A stretch of 64,000 bases of DNA from Proteiniphilum sp. X52 (GTDB lineage: Bacteria; Bacteroidota; Bacteroidia; Bacteroidales; Dysgonomonadaceae), in the NCBI RefSeq assembly GCF_003712195.1, contig NZ_RDSD01000005.1, forward strand, positions 149,444 to 213,443, read 5' to 3'. The notes below the pieces were generated by a model, which saw nothing but the letters and a program-made list of their open reading frames with translations, made no database searches and had not been told where the DNA came from. This document shows, in pieces, positions 52,374 to 61,511 of the stretch. How positions within the stretch are numbered: the stretch's first letter is position 1; each line of letters starts with the position of its first letter. The translations under genes and the position numbers were made by a program.

Positions 52374-53567
52374 TTACGTTTCGACCACTTCTTCTTTTTT
52401 TGGGGAAAATGCTTTGAGCCAGATATACCCTACTACCATAGCCACGGCCGAAGCAATCAGTACCGACAGTTTCGCGATATCCATCATCATCTTATCATCA
52501 GGAAAAGAGAGGTTCGACACGAATATGGACATGGTGAAGCCGATACCGGCCAATATGCCGATCCCGATAAACTGGGCCCAACGGATATTGGCTAACCTGA
52601 CCAACCGGAGTTTGACCATCAGATACACAGCAAGGGTAATGCCCAGCGGTTTCCCGATGAACAGACCCAGAATAATTCCGAGAGAAAGAGGGGAAGCCAG
52701 TCCGGATATGGCCGCCGGCGTGATGAAAATACTGGTGTTGGCCAATGCGAAGAGGGGGACAATGAAAAAGTTGACCGGAAGAGTGATTCTTCTCTCAAAT
52801 GCGGGCATCTTGCTTATGGGAAGAATAAAGGCAAGTATTACCCCGGCAAATGAAGCGTGGATGCCCGATCGGAACATGCAATACCACATGATCACTCCTA
52901 GCCCGGCTGTCACAATATAAACCCATTTGCGGTGGAGATAGCGGTTAATAAGGAATATCACGATCCCCACGGCAGCCACTCCCGCTAACCATATCAAATA
53001 AAGCGAAGAACCATAAAACAATGCGATAATGAGAATCGCACACAGGTCGTCTATAATGGCCAATGCTGTCAAAAAGACTTTCATGGAATGGGGAACCGCT
53101 TTACCTAAAAGACTTACCATGCCAAGGGTGAAAGCAATATCTGTGGCGGTCGGTATAGCCCAGCCGTTTGAATAGGCTGTGCCGGCAGTGATTAAGGAAA
53201 AAATAACTGCCGGAAAAGCCACTCCGAACAACGCGGATGCGGTGGGGAGCATCATCCTGCTAACAGACGAGAGTTCCCCGGTGGTCACTTCCTTTTTGAT
53301 GTCGATCGCCACATGGAAAAAGAACAACGTCATCAAGGCGTCGTTTATGAAATGGATGATGGTATGTGGAAGGTGCAGATGGTCAAACCCGGGAATCGAC
53401 ATCTCCCAGAGATGAGAGTAAACTTCTCCAATCCCTTTGATATTCGTTAATGCCAGCGATAGGAGAGTGCATAACAATAGAAATACACCTAACGACCTGC
53501 TGTCGTTGATGATCCGTCGCAATAGCGACGCGCCAGGTTGGAGGCTGCTAATATGTCCGGTACTCAT
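52374..53567 (-). CDS. nhaA: Na+/H+ antiporter NhaA
   Basis: A 397-residue inner-membrane antiporter exchanging protons for sodium ions for pH and salt homeostasis. Family motifs are present: INDALMTLFFFHVAIDIKKE, GWAIPTATDIAFTLGMVSLL, and ALAIIDDLCAILIIALFYG with the paired aspartates that bind Na+. A C-terminal GKPLGITLAVYLMVKL and about 11-12 helices complete the fold. It follows pepE with a four-base overlap (ATGA), so the two are translationally coupled. Confidence 0.96.
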   Translation of the reverse strand: MSTGHISSLQPGASLLRRIINDSRSLGVFLLLCTLLSLALTNIKGIGEVYSHLWEMSIPGFDHLHLPHTIIHFINDALMTLFFFHVAIDIKKEVTTGELSSVSRMMLPTASALFGVAFPAVIFSLITAGTAYSNGWAIPTATDIAFTLGMVSLLGKAVPHSMKVFLTALAIIDDLCAILIIALFYGSSLYLIWLAGVAAVGIVIFLINRYLHRKWVYIVTAGLGVIMWYCMFRSGIHASFAGVILAFILPISKMPAFERRITLPVNFFIVPLFALANTSIFITPAAISGLASPLSLGIILGLFIGKPLGITLAVYLMVKLRLVRLANIRWAQFIGIGILAGIGFTMSIFVSNLSFPDDKMMMDIAKLSVLIASAVAMVVGYIWLKAFSPKKEEVVET

Positions 53568-54280
53568 TTTCGTTGCAGGAGAAAACTGAAATCATCTTCA
53601 TTGGAAAGCTCCATGGGTTCCTGCCCGTATTTGAAGATACGGGCCTTACGGGGGCCTATCAGTTCCATCTCTTGATCTTCCACAAGGAGCATGGTGCTTT
53701 CACGGAGTCCCACTACATAGATATCGCGGTTAACCTCTATAAACTCTTGAATGCGTACCTCTCTGGTCTCGCCGCCATGATTCGCCGGATGATCATCGAG
53801 ATAATGGGGGTTGATCTGGAAGGGAACCAATTTCAAGGTTTTAAATTTCAGCGGTTCCACAATAGGCATGTCATTGGTAGTCCGCAAAGTAGGGCAGGCT
53901 ATGTTGGAACCGGCACTCCAACCGATGTACGGGGTACCTTTCCTCACCTTTTTACGGATCACTTTCATCAGTCCTTTTTCCTGAAGCATTTTTACCAACT
54001 GCCACGTGTTTCCGCCTCCCACCACAATGGTATCGGCATTTTCAATGGCTTCCACAGGATTGATGAAACGATGAATAGCTGTGACATGATGACCTATTTC
54101 GGCGAAACGGGCATTCACCCTCTCTTCATATTCATCGAAAGAAAAAGTGACCGCCGCATATGGAATAAAAACGGCGTTACTCGCTTTGTCTCCCAGAAAT
54201 TCTTTGATCCGGTCCTTGGGATACTCCAGATATCCTTCTCCGGGATTGGTGGAGTTGCTGATTAAGAGGAGTTTCATCAT
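53564..54280 (-). CDS. pepE: dipeptidase E (peptidase S51)
   Basis: A 238-residue serine peptidase that hydrolyses Asp-X dipeptides in the cytoplasm. The nucleophile region is YIGWSAGSNIACPT (catalytic serine in GWSAGSN). INPHYLDDHPANHGGETREVRIQEF carries the conserved His/Glu segment, and TIVVGGGNTWQLVKML is a family signature. Length matches the E. coli enzyme (229 residues). The start at 54280 gives MMKLLL; the second methionine (54277) is equally possible. Cotranscribed with nhaA. Confidence 0.94.
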   Translation of the reverse strand: MMKLLLISNSTNPGEGYLEYPKDRIKEFLGDKASNAVFIPYAAVTFSFDEYEERVNARFAEIGHHVTAIHRFINPVEAIENADTIVVGGGNTWQLVKMLQEKGLMKVIRKKVRKGTPYIGWSAGSNIACPTLRTTNDMPIVEPLKFKTLKLVPFQINPHYLDDHPANHGGETREVRIQEFIEVNRDIYVVGLRESTMLLVEDQEMELIGPRKARIFKYGQEPMELSNEDDFSFLLQRK

Positions 54281-54450
54281 TTATATATTTTTTTACCACT
54301 ATTGTTCGAAAATATATATAATAAGCTGATTGACAGATAGTTATAAATAACAGACCCTTGTTTTAAAATTAGAGTGTATTAAACTGTTCCTCAGCTCGTT
54401 ATAAAGATTTAATATTTTTTTATCGGACAACAATGATTTTTAATTATAGT

Positions 54451-54598
54451 GCAAATATAATGAAAGCTGAAGAAGAAACCAAACTTGTTTGAGTTTGTCC
54501 GAAGCGTATCTTAATATTAGGAAAATATAATAAAAGCCGGGAGAATGGTGAAATTCGTTGAACTTTTCCAAGGCACTCTCACCTATCCTGCAAATATA
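54451..54598 (-). promoter_or_regulatory. two minus-strand promoter elements upstream of pepE-nhaA
   Basis: GCAAATATA at 54451-54459 and again at 54590-54598 each read TATATTTGC on the minus strand, the exact -7 consensus. A degenerate third copy, GAAAATATAATAAAAG, lies between them. Similar flanks (AATATAATGAAAG, AATATAATAAAAG, AATATAGTGAAAA) suggest an old duplication. They give pepE a leader of about 170 or 310 bases. Confidence 0.5.
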
Positions 54599-54609
54599 GT
54601 GAAAAATGC

Positions 54610-54638
54610 TTGTTTTATTTCTGAATAGCGTAATTTTG
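54610..54638 (+). promoter_or_regulatory. promoter of the AlkD-like gene
   Basis: TTG at 54610-54612 and TAATTTTG at 54631-54638, spaced 18 bases, lie 32 bases before the ATG at 54670. It is divergent from the pepE promoters. Confidence 0.5.
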
Positions 54639-54669
54639 TAGCCAAACAGAATAAGTAACAGCATAAGGA

Positions 54670-55329
54670 ATGGAGACAATTTTACGTAATATACGGGCCG
54701 ATCTGCGGATGTCGATGAACGGTGTGACTGCCGCCAGTATGCGGGCCAAAGGAGTAGGGTATCGTATGAATTTCGGGGTGGATGTCCCCCGGCTCAAACA
54801 AATCGCGGCCAAGTACGTGCCGGATAAAGTATTGGCGGAAAGAATGTGGAAAGAGGATGTGCGTGAGTTGAAAATACTGGCGACAATGCTGTGTCCGCCT
54901 GTCCGGTTTTCCAAGGAAGATGCCGGGCGTTGGGTACAGGGTGCCACCAATCAGGAGATCCGTGAGCAGGTTTGTAAAAATCTTTTCCAGGAGTTGTCTT
55001 ATGCCGATGAATTGGTGCGGGAATGGACCGGAAATGAAGATGAAACCATCCGGACTACCGGCTATTGGCTTTTTGCCAGGTTGTGCATAATCCGCGCTGA
55101 CGCGATAAACCGCGTCCGGTCTGAAGAGTTATTGGAAAGAGCGAAAGCCGATCTGAAAAACGAATCGCTGCTACTGCGTCAATCGGCATTGAATACGCTG
55201 AAGTTCTTTGGCAGACTCTCAACCGATAACGCGGAAAAGGTGATGTGGTTGGTGGCCGATTTTGAATACGCTGCCGATCCGCTGGAGAAAGAATTCTTTG
55301 ACCTGCTCTCTTTTGAGTTCAAGCTCTAA
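54670..55329 (+). CDS. AlkD-like DNA alkylation repair protein
   Basis: A 219-residue all-helical protein of the AlkD/DNA-alkylation-repair HEAT-like family, which remove or recognise alkylated purines without base flipping. Visible features: the N-terminal helices (MRAKGVGYRMNFGVDVPRLK), KVLAERMWKEDVRELKILAT, WVQGATNQEIREQVCKNLF and repeated LARLCIIRADAI-type helices. It matches the small Bacteroidota members near 220 residues; the catalytic aspartate assignment is not secure by eye. The convergent 61-residue membrane-protein gene ends four bases after it. Confidence 0.8.
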   Translation: METILRNIRADLRMSMNGVTAASMRAKGVGYRMNFGVDVPRLKQIAAKYVPDKVLAERMWKEDVRELKILATMLCPPVRFSKEDAGRWVQGATNQEIREQVCKNLFQELSYADELVREWTGNEDETIRTTGYWLFARLCIIRADAINRVRSEELLERAKADLKNESLLLRQSALNTLKFFGRLSTDNAEKVMWLVADFEYAADPLEKEFFDLLSFEFKL

Positions 55330-55332
55330 CAG

Positions 55333-55518
55333 TCACTCTTTGAAATTCTTGCCGATAAAAAACAACGAGAGAAGCAGATTCAAAATAAGAAAGGCGCCAC
55401 TTCCCGCTAAAAAAAAACCTTTCCACCGGGGAAACACTATCAGGGAAATCACTGACGCAACTGCAATCAGTGCGATGATGACCCACATGACAGTAAGGAT
55501 TGTTTTCTTTTTTGACAT
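55333..55518 (-). CDS. small two-helix membrane protein
   Basis: A 61-residue protein with two membrane helices (TILTVMWVIIALIAVASVIS, and FFLAGSGAFLILNLLLSLFF) separated by the short basic loop PRWKG. The start at 55518 begins MSKKKTIL, directly before the first helix; the frame is open to 55566. It lies 48 bases after rlmH on the same strand. Function unknown; a Bacteroidota hypothetical. Confidence 0.65.
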   Translation of the reverse strand: MSKKKTILTVMWVIIALIAVASVISLIVFPRWKGFFLAGSGAFLILNLLLSLFFIGKNFKE

Positions 55519-55566
55519 ATTGAATTTATGAATGAATTTACTACAAATTGACACAAAAGTAAGCAT

Positions 55567-56040
55567 TTATTCGTGATGATAAGGTTCATTCTGTAAAATG
55601 GTCATCGCGCGGTAAAGCTGTTCGGTGAAGATCAACCGCACCATCTGATGGGTAAAAGTCATTCTGGATAACGACACAACTTCGTTCGCTCTTTCCCGGA
55701 CCCCGTCAGAAAATCCATAAGGCCCTCCCACAACGAAAATCAACCGCTTGATAGCGGAAAAAGTCTTTTTCTCTATATATCCGGCGAATTCCGCGGAGGA
55801 GTATTGTCTCCCCTTGTCATCGAGCAGTATAACATAGTCGGAGGGCTGCAACCATTTCAGCAGTTTTTCCCCTTCCTGCTTTTTTTGTTCTTTTTCAGAG
55901 AGATTTTTTGTGTTTTTTATGTCGGGAATAATCTGCATCTCGAACGGAATATAGTAATTGACCCTCTTCCTGTATTCTTCCATGATTTGTGAAAAAAGGG
56001 GATCGTCCGTCTTACCTACGGAAAGCAAAATAGTTTTCAT
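55567..56040 (-). CDS. rlmH: 23S rRNA (pseudouridine1915-N3)-methyltransferase
   Basis: A 157-residue SPOUT-class methyltransferase that modifies pseudouridine 1915 of 23S rRNA in helix 69. The C-terminal knot motifs are clear: LIFVVGGPYGFSDGVRERAN, LSRMTFTHQMVRLIFTEQLY, and the end ILQNEPYHHE typical of RlmH. The start is at 56040 (MKTILLSVGKTD); the frame is open to 56166 but the extra 42 residues are polar and absent from the family. It is divergent from nadC. Confidence 0.95.
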   Translation of the reverse strand: MKTILLSVGKTDDPLFSQIMEEYRKRVNYYIPFEMQIIPDIKNTKNLSEKEQKKQEGEKLLKWLQPSDYVILLDDKGRQYSSAEFAGYIEKKTFSAIKRLIFVVGGPYGFSDGVRERANEVVSLSRMTFTHQMVRLIFTEQLYRAMTILQNEPYHHE

Positions 56041-56316
56041 TCGTTGTGCTCTCGTTATTTGTTCACCCTGTTCAGGTGATTCTATTTTGTTGTTACTCGG
56101 CTTCGCCATTATACCTGTTTCGCATTGTCCGGCCTCAATGTCATTCGCATTTCGCGCGTTGTTCATTTGCTTCGCTCATATTTTATTATGTTGGCAACAA
56201 CCAGAAAACAACCGAACAATGACTGAACAACAACCCAATAACCTCCGGATACGAGTAATTTGGCCTCAGAAAATCAAAAAAGCTGTCTTTCAGGACAAAT
56301 ATAATGGTTTATTTCT

Positions 56317-56325
56317 TATTTTTGC
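56317..56325 (+). promoter_or_regulatory. probable original nadC promoter -7 element, left of a MITE-like element
   Basis: TATTTTTGC fits TAnnTTTGC and reads toward nadC, but its expected start site (about 56332) is next to the left end of the inverted-repeat element at 56335. The element would thus lie in the nadC leader, about 260 bases before the ATG. Confidence 0.45.
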
Positions 56326-56334
56326 ACTGAAATT

Positions 56335-56533
56335 CTAAGAAGCTGTTTTGAATTTTTTCATCCACTGTTTTTTAGCCATTTTTTGATGGATTTGGATTTT
56401 CGTTGATTGATATGTGGCGGGCTACTTAAAAGAAATGAAATTTCAAAGGTGCGAAAAAGGGCAAAAAACGATATGAAAGAGTGGAAAAATAAGCGTAAAA
56501 TAATTACTCGTAAAATTCAAAACAGTTTCTTAG
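56335..56533. mobile_element. MITE-like element with 22-bp terminal inverted repeats
   Basis: The left end CTAAGAAGCTGTTTTGAATT (continuing TT) and the right end, read on the other strand, CTAAGAAACTGTTTTGAATT (continuing TT), match at 21 of 22 bases. The 199-bp body is AT-rich and non-coding. No clear target-site duplication is seen (flanks ...GAAATT and AAAAAAT...). These features fit a miniature inverted-repeat transposable element mobilised by an IS elsewhere. It lies between a probable promoter and nadC. Confidence 0.7.
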
Positions 56534-56595
56534 AAAAAAATAACAAAACGGAGGGATTGTTTGTTTTATAGTATACGAAGCAATATCGTTTTAAT

Positions 56596-57450
56596 ATGAC
56601 AGAAAAAGAGTTAATTCAAAACCTTATCCGGTTGGCTTTTGCAGAGGATATCGGAGACGGTGACCACACCACCCTCTGTAGTATTCCTGAGACGGAACAG
56701 GGACAATCGAGATTACTTATCAAGGAAGAAGGTGTGCTTGCCGGTGTGGATATAGCCATTGAAGTATTCCATACTTTTGATCCGGCCCTGCGGGTGGAGA
56801 TTTTTCTCCACGATGGTTCCCATGTTAAGCCGGGAGATGTGGCTTTTATTGTGTCAGGGAAGATACGCTCCATTTTACAGACCGAACGGCTTGTACTCAA
56901 TATTATGCAGCGGATGAGCGGCATCGCCACCCTAACCGACAGCTATATGAAACTACTTGAAGGTACGGCGGCAAAAGTGCTCGACACCCGGAAAACCACG
57001 CCGGGAATGCGTATCCTGGAAAAACAAGCTGTCCGGATCGGAGGAGGAGAGAACCATCGGATAGGGCTGTTTGATATGATCCTGTTGAAAGACAATCATG
57101 TGGATTTTGCCGGAGGAATTGAAAAAGCTATCTGCGGCGCACAAAACTATTTAAAAGAGAAAAACAAAAAACTCAAAATTGAGATAGAGGTAAGGACCCT
57201 GGATGAACTTGAAGAGGTACTCCGTGTAGGAGGCGTGGACAGGATCATGCTCGATAATTTTACTCCCGCGCAGACCTTCGATGCGGTGAAGATCGTGAAG
57301 GCGGTGAATGAACATGTGGAATTGGAATCGTCAGGTGGGATCACTATCGATACCATTCGTGAATATGCCGAAACCGGGGTGGATTATATATCGGTGGGAG
57401 CGCTGACTCACTCGGTGAAAAGTCTCGACATGAGTTTAAAAGCAATCTGA
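56596..57450 (+). CDS. nadC: nicotinate-nucleotide diphosphorylase (carboxylating)
   Basis: A 284-residue enzyme converting quinolinate and PRPP to nicotinate mononucleotide, CO2 and pyrophosphate in NAD synthesis. Motifs are TERLVLNIMQRMSGIAT, VLDTRKTTPGMRILEKQAV, IGGGENHRIGLFDMILLKDN and a C-terminal IELESSGGI-like region, VELESSGGITIDTIREYAET. Length is typical. The leader holds a MITE-like element. A dCMP-deaminase-type gene follows after six bases. Confidence 0.97.
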   Translation: MTEKELIQNLIRLAFAEDIGDGDHTTLCSIPETEQGQSRLLIKEEGVLAGVDIAIEVFHTFDPALRVEIFLHDGSHVKPGDVAFIVSGKIRSILQTERLVLNIMQRMSGIATLTDSYMKLLEGTAAKVLDTRKTTPGMRILEKQAVRIGGGENHRIGLFDMILLKDNHVDFAGGIEKAICGAQNYLKEKNKKLKIEIEVRTLDELEEVLRVGGVDRIMLDNFTPAQTFDAVKIVKAVNEHVELESSGGITIDTIREYAETGVDYISVGALTHSVKSLDMSLKAI

Positions 57451-57456
57451 TGTGAC

Positions 57457-57891
57457 ATGCAACAAAACGAGGAAAAGCAGGATTTGCTCGATAGGCGGTA
57501 TATGCGTATGGCCTTTATATGGGCGGAAAACTCTTATTGCAAACGCAGAAAGGTCGGCGCGCTCCTGGTGAAAGACAAGATGATCATTTCCGACGGTTAT
57601 AATGGCACTCCCTCCGGTTTTGAGAATGTGTGTGAAGATGAAAATGATATGACAAAGCCTTATGTGCTTCATGCCGAGGCGAACGCGATTTCGAAAGTGG
57701 CCCGGTCCAATAACAGTAGTGACGGAGCCACGCTGTATGTCACCTCTTCACCTTGTATTGAGTGTGCCAAGTTAATCATCCAGGCTGGTATAAGCAGAGT
57801 GGTCTTTGCCGAGAATTACCGGTTGAGCGATGGAATTGATCTGTTGAGAAGAGCCAATATTGAACTTGTCTCGGTGGAAATTGATAAATAG
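57457..57891 (+). CDS. dCMP/deoxycytidylate deaminase family protein
   Basis: A 144-residue zinc deaminase. Its zinc site is VLHAEANAI (HAE) and SSPCIECAKLI (PCxxC). The N-terminal RRYMRMAFIWAENSYCKRRK and the segment YNGTPSGFENVCED are typical of ComEB/dCMP deaminases, which make dUMP for thymidylate synthesis. It starts six bases after nadC and is followed 16 bases later by the S41 protease gene. Confidence 0.93.
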   Translation: MQQNEEKQDLLDRRYMRMAFIWAENSYCKRRKVGALLVKDKMIISDGYNGTPSGFENVCEDENDMTKPYVLHAEANAISKVARSNNSSDGATLYVTSSPCIECAKLIIQAGISRVVFAENYRLSDGIDLLRRANIELVSVEIDK

Positions 57892-57907
57892 TAACAGGAG
57901 TGATTGG

Positions 57908-59548
57908 ATGAATGCAGGAAAAAGGGGCAGAATATGGCTGCCTTTATGGATAGGCTTTGGTATCGCAGTGGGTATATTTATCGGGAGCAGATATAGTCAG
58001 TTCGGACGTTCCGGAAGTGTGGAAGGATCCGGAAAGATCGATGCTGTGCTGAACTATGTCAAGGAGTCGTATGTCGATACGGTCAATATGCGCCAACTGG
58101 TGGAGGATGCGCTTCCCAATATCATACAGGAGCTGGATCCTCATTCAGAATATATCTCCGCTGCCCATATGAGACGGGTGAACGAAGACCTGGAAGGCCA
58201 TTTCTCGGGCATTGGCGTTAACTTTTATGTCCTGAGAGATACCATTGTGGTAACAGGTATCGTGCCGGGTGGACCGTCTGAGGCTGCGGGTATTATGCAT
58301 TGGGACAGGATCGTGACGGTGAACGATACTTTAGTCGCCGGCACGAAACTCCGGAATGAGGAAGTGATGGAGAGGTTGCGTGGCGAAATGGGCTCCGAAG
58401 TGAAATTAGGTGTCATAAGAGCCGGTGACGACCGCATACATGAGATCACGGTCACCCGGGGCGATATCCCCATGAACAGTGTCAATGCTGCTTATATGCT
58501 GACGGACAGAATCGGTTTTATCAAATTGGGGAAGAATTTCGGGTTCAACACCTTCAGCGAATTCATCTCAGCCATATCGAAGTTGAAAAGCCAGGGCGCC
58601 AACTCGTTTGTGATCGATCTCAGAGGAAATGTGGGGGGATCGTTGGATGTGGTGGTGGCTATGGTGAATGAATTTTTGAACAGAGGAGCCCTGATCGTAT
58701 ATACCCAAGGTCGGAATTTTCCCAGGAGTGACAGCTATGCGAACGGGTCGGGAACCTGCAAGCAAGACGAAGTGGTGGTGCTGATAGACGAATTTAGCGC
58801 ATCCGCCAGTGAGATCTTTGCCGGAGCTATCCAGGATCACGACAGAGGGTTGGTGATTGGCAGACGCTCATTTGGCAAGGGACTGGTACAGGGACAGCGT
58901 AACTTCCCTGACGGTTCGGCAGTGAGGCTCACCGTGGCCCGCTATTACACAGCTTCGGGCAGATCTATCCAACGCGGATATGAAAGGGGAAGATATGATG
59001 AGTATGAAATGGAGGCCATCAACCGTTATATCGAAGGAGATTATGTGAACGTAGACACAGTGTCCAACCATCTTATTCCTTTTCAGACAGCAGGAGGCAG
59101 GACCGTCTACGGTGGAGGCGGAATCATGCCTGATATCTTTGTGCCTCGAGACACGGCAGGGATAAATCCCTATTATAATCTGGTTGTGAATAACCGGTTA
59201 GACGAGAAGTATGCCATGCTTTATTCCGATATCAACCGTGAAAAACTGAACAGCTTCGCCACTTGGAAGGAACTTTACCGCTATTTGCAGCAACAACCCT
59301 TGTTGTTAAACCTGGTGAGCTTCGCGGATCATAACGGTATCAGAAGAAGGCCTTACTATGTGCAGGAATCGAGCGAATTACTGGAGAACACAATGAATGC
59401 CTATATTATTCGGAACTTTTTTGGGGAGGAAGCTTTCTGGGCAGCCTACCATAAGGAAGATCCATTGATTAAAAAGGGCATTGAATTGATAGAAACAGGG
59501 AAGACCGCACATCAATCTATTGTGAACCAAGAGTATAAACTTAACTAG
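57908..59548 (+). CDS. S41-family C-terminal processing protease
   Basis: A 546-residue periplasmic protease anchored by an N-terminal membrane helix (LPLWIGFGIAVGIFIGSRY). A PDZ domain (about residues 100-180: GHFSGIGVNFYVLRDTIVV, VPGGPSEAAGIMHWDRIVTV) precedes the catalytic domain, with FSASASEIFAGAIQDHDRG (catalytic serine) and RRSFGKGLVQGQRNFPDG (catalytic lysine). Such proteases cleave C-termini of envelope proteins. The start at 57908 is preceded by AGGAG; an ATG at 57860 would overlap the deaminase gene. The C-terminal 150 residues are an accessory domain usual in Bacteroidota. Confidence 0.93.
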   Translation: MNAGKRGRIWLPLWIGFGIAVGIFIGSRYSQFGRSGSVEGSGKIDAVLNYVKESYVDTVNMRQLVEDALPNIIQELDPHSEYISAAHMRRVNEDLEGHFSGIGVNFYVLRDTIVVTGIVPGGPSEAAGIMHWDRIVTVNDTLVAGTKLRNEEVMERLRGEMGSEVKLGVIRAGDDRIHEITVTRGDIPMNSVNAAYMLTDRIGFIKLGKNFGFNTFSEFISAISKLKSQGANSFVIDLRGNVGGSLDVVVAMVNEFLNRGALIVYTQGRNFPRSDSYANGSGTCKQDEVVVLIDEFSASASEIFAGAIQDHDRGLVIGRRSFGKGLVQGQRNFPDGSAVRLTVARYYTASGRSIQRGYERGRYDEYEMEAINRYIEGDYVNVDTVSNHLIPFQTAGGRTVYGGGGIMPDIFVPRDTAGINPYYNLVVNNRLDEKYAMLYSDINREKLNSFATWKELYRYLQQQPLLLNLVSFADHNGIRRRPYYVQESSELLENTMNAYIIRNFFGEEAFWAAYHKEDPLIKKGIELIETGKTAHQSIVNQEYKLN

Positions 59549-59554
59549 ACTATT

Positions 59555-61510
59555 ATGAGCAATTTAATACATAATTTTTTATCGAATAGGGTTTTATCCC
59601 GTTTCTCAATTTTCATGATAGATATTCTCATGATTATGTTTTCCTGCCTGACGATGTATCTGGTGAGATACGGGTTTGTCGGACTTACGCCGGAAGTCAG
59701 AGCGGATGGAGTCACATTAGCGATAATCCTTATTTTTGTCAATGCTCTCACCTTTATATTATTCCGCACATTCAGTGGTATTTTGAGGTTCTCATCTTTC
59801 TCCGACCTGATGAGGATTACCTATGCATTGATCCTTGGTTACGTTTTTACTTATCTGGCTATTATGATCGTGAAGAGATATTATCCGGGTTTTTATCTGG
59901 ATGATATTACTTTCATCTCTGTTTTCTTTCTCAATACGTTCCTGATGATCTTTTCAAGGATACTCACGAAAGAGGTGTATGAATTCATTACCGGGAGAAA
60001 TGTGAAACCGGTCAATGTGTTTATTTACGGCACCAAGGAAGCCGGTATCAGTGTTGCAAAAGCATTGAAGGGAAATAGCGAATTTAACTACCGGGTACTG
60101 GGGTTTATTTCGGACGAAAGCCAGATGGTGGGTAAAGAATTGATGGGCACAACTATCCATGCCAATAATGAAAATATTTTCAGGACGATGGAAAGTAAAG
60201 ATGTGAAGACGGTCATCGTTTCGCCTCAGCAGATGGAGGAGATAAAGAATGCCGATCTCCTCAGTAATTTTGTGGATCATAATATTTCGCTGCTGACCAC
60301 AGTCCCTCTGAACGAATGGAATGGGATGATCATAAGTAAGGAGCAGTTGAAAGATGTGCAGATTGAAGATCTCCTGCCCCGCGATCCAATCCATATCAAC
60401 ATGTTAAAGATAGCCTCAAATATTGAAGGCAAACGAATAATGGTGACAGGCGCCGCCGGGTCGATTGGCAGCGAGATTGTCCGCCAGGTAGCCAACTTCA
60501 ATCCCTATAGTATTATTCTTATAGATCAGGCGGAAACCCCCTTGCATGACATGCGGCTCGAGCTGAAAGATAAATGGAGGGAACTCCGCACCGAGATCAT
60601 TGTGGCCGATGTTGGCAATGCCAGCCGGATGGAACGTATCTTTTCCAGGACACGGCCGCAGTATATTTTCCATGCGGCGGCTTACAAGCATGTGCCCATG
60701 ATGGAGGACAATGTGTCGGAATCGGTGCAGACCAATATCCTTGGGACAAAGATCGTCGCAGACCTGGCTGTGAAATACAATGCCGACAAGTTTGTGATGG
60801 TCTCCACCGACAAGGCGGTGAACCCTTCAAATGTGATGGGTTGTTCCAAACGGATTTGTGAGATCTACGTACAGTCCCTGGCGAAATATATAGCCAAAAG
60901 CGGGAAGAGAACTACGCAGTTTATTACTACCCGCTTTGGCAATGTGTTGGGATCGAACGGTTCGGTAATACCTTTGTTCAGGGAGCAGATAAAGAACGGG
61001 GGGCCTGTCACCGTGACCCATCCGGAAATCATACGTTACTTCATGACCATTCCGGAAGCGTGTCAGTTAGTGCTCGAAGCGGGAGCTATGGGTAAAGGCG
61101 GGGAGATCTATATTTTCGATATGGGCAAGCCTGTCAAAATCCTGGATCTGGCAAAAAGGATGATACGGCTCTCCGGCTCAAAGAATATCAAGATAGAGTT
61201 TACCGGACTGCGGCATGGGGAAAAACTCTATGAAGAGTTGCTGAATATAGCCGAACATACCAAACCTACCTATCATGAGAAAATCATGATCGCCGATGTC
61301 CGTGAGTATGAATATGAGGAGGTGAGCCGCAAAGTGGATGCGCTCATTCATTCTTCTTTTGAATATGACGATATGCGGACTGTGAAGAAGATGAAAGAGA
61401 TCGTTCCCGAATTCCGGAGCATTAACTCCCCTTTCGAAGCGGTAGACCGGTTATTGGAGAGAATCTCTGAAAAGGAAACCCTTATCCCTGTTCCTAAGGA
61501 TAAGGGATAG
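59555..61510 (+). CDS. CapD/WbpM-type nucleotide-sugar epimerase/dehydratase
   Basis: A 651-residue inner-membrane enzyme. Four N-terminal membrane helices (ILMIMFSCLTMYLVRYGF and others) are followed by a CoA-binding-like domain and an extended SDR catalytic domain: TGAAGSIGSEIVRQV (NAD loop), AAAYKHVPMMEDN, VSTDKAVNPSNVMGCSKR with Met in place of the usual Tyr, as in WbpM and PglF, and FGNVLGSNGSVIPLF. These enzymes act as UDP-GlcNAc 4,6-dehydratases or related enzymes for O-antigen, capsule or glycoprotein sugars. It lies six bases after the S41 gene and converges with the ABC exporter. Confidence 0.92.
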   Translation: MSNLIHNFLSNRVLSRFSIFMIDILMIMFSCLTMYLVRYGFVGLTPEVRADGVTLAIILIFVNALTFILFRTFSGILRFSSFSDLMRITYALILGYVFTYLAIMIVKRYYPGFYLDDITFISVFFLNTFLMIFSRILTKEVYEFITGRNVKPVNVFIYGTKEAGISVAKALKGNSEFNYRVLGFISDESQMVGKELMGTTIHANNENIFRTMESKDVKTVIVSPQQMEEIKNADLLSNFVDHNISLLTTVPLNEWNGMIISKEQLKDVQIEDLLPRDPIHINMLKIASNIEGKRIMVTGAAGSIGSEIVRQVANFNPYSIILIDQAETPLHDMRLELKDKWRELRTEIIVADVGNASRMERIFSRTRPQYIFHAAAYKHVPMMEDNVSESVQTNILGTKIVADLAVKYNADKFVMVSTDKAVNPSNVMGCSKRICEIYVQSLAKYIAKSGKRTTQFITTRFGNVLGSNGSVIPLFREQIKNGGPVTVTHPEIIRYFMTIPEACQLVLEAGAMGKGGEIYIFDMGKPVKILDLAKRMIRLSGSKNIKIEFTGLRHGEKLYEELLNIAEHTKPTYHEKIMIADVREYEYEEVSRKVDALIHSSFEYDDMRTVKKMKEIVPEFRSINSPFEAVDRLLERISEKETLIPVPKDKG

Positions 61511-61511
61511 A

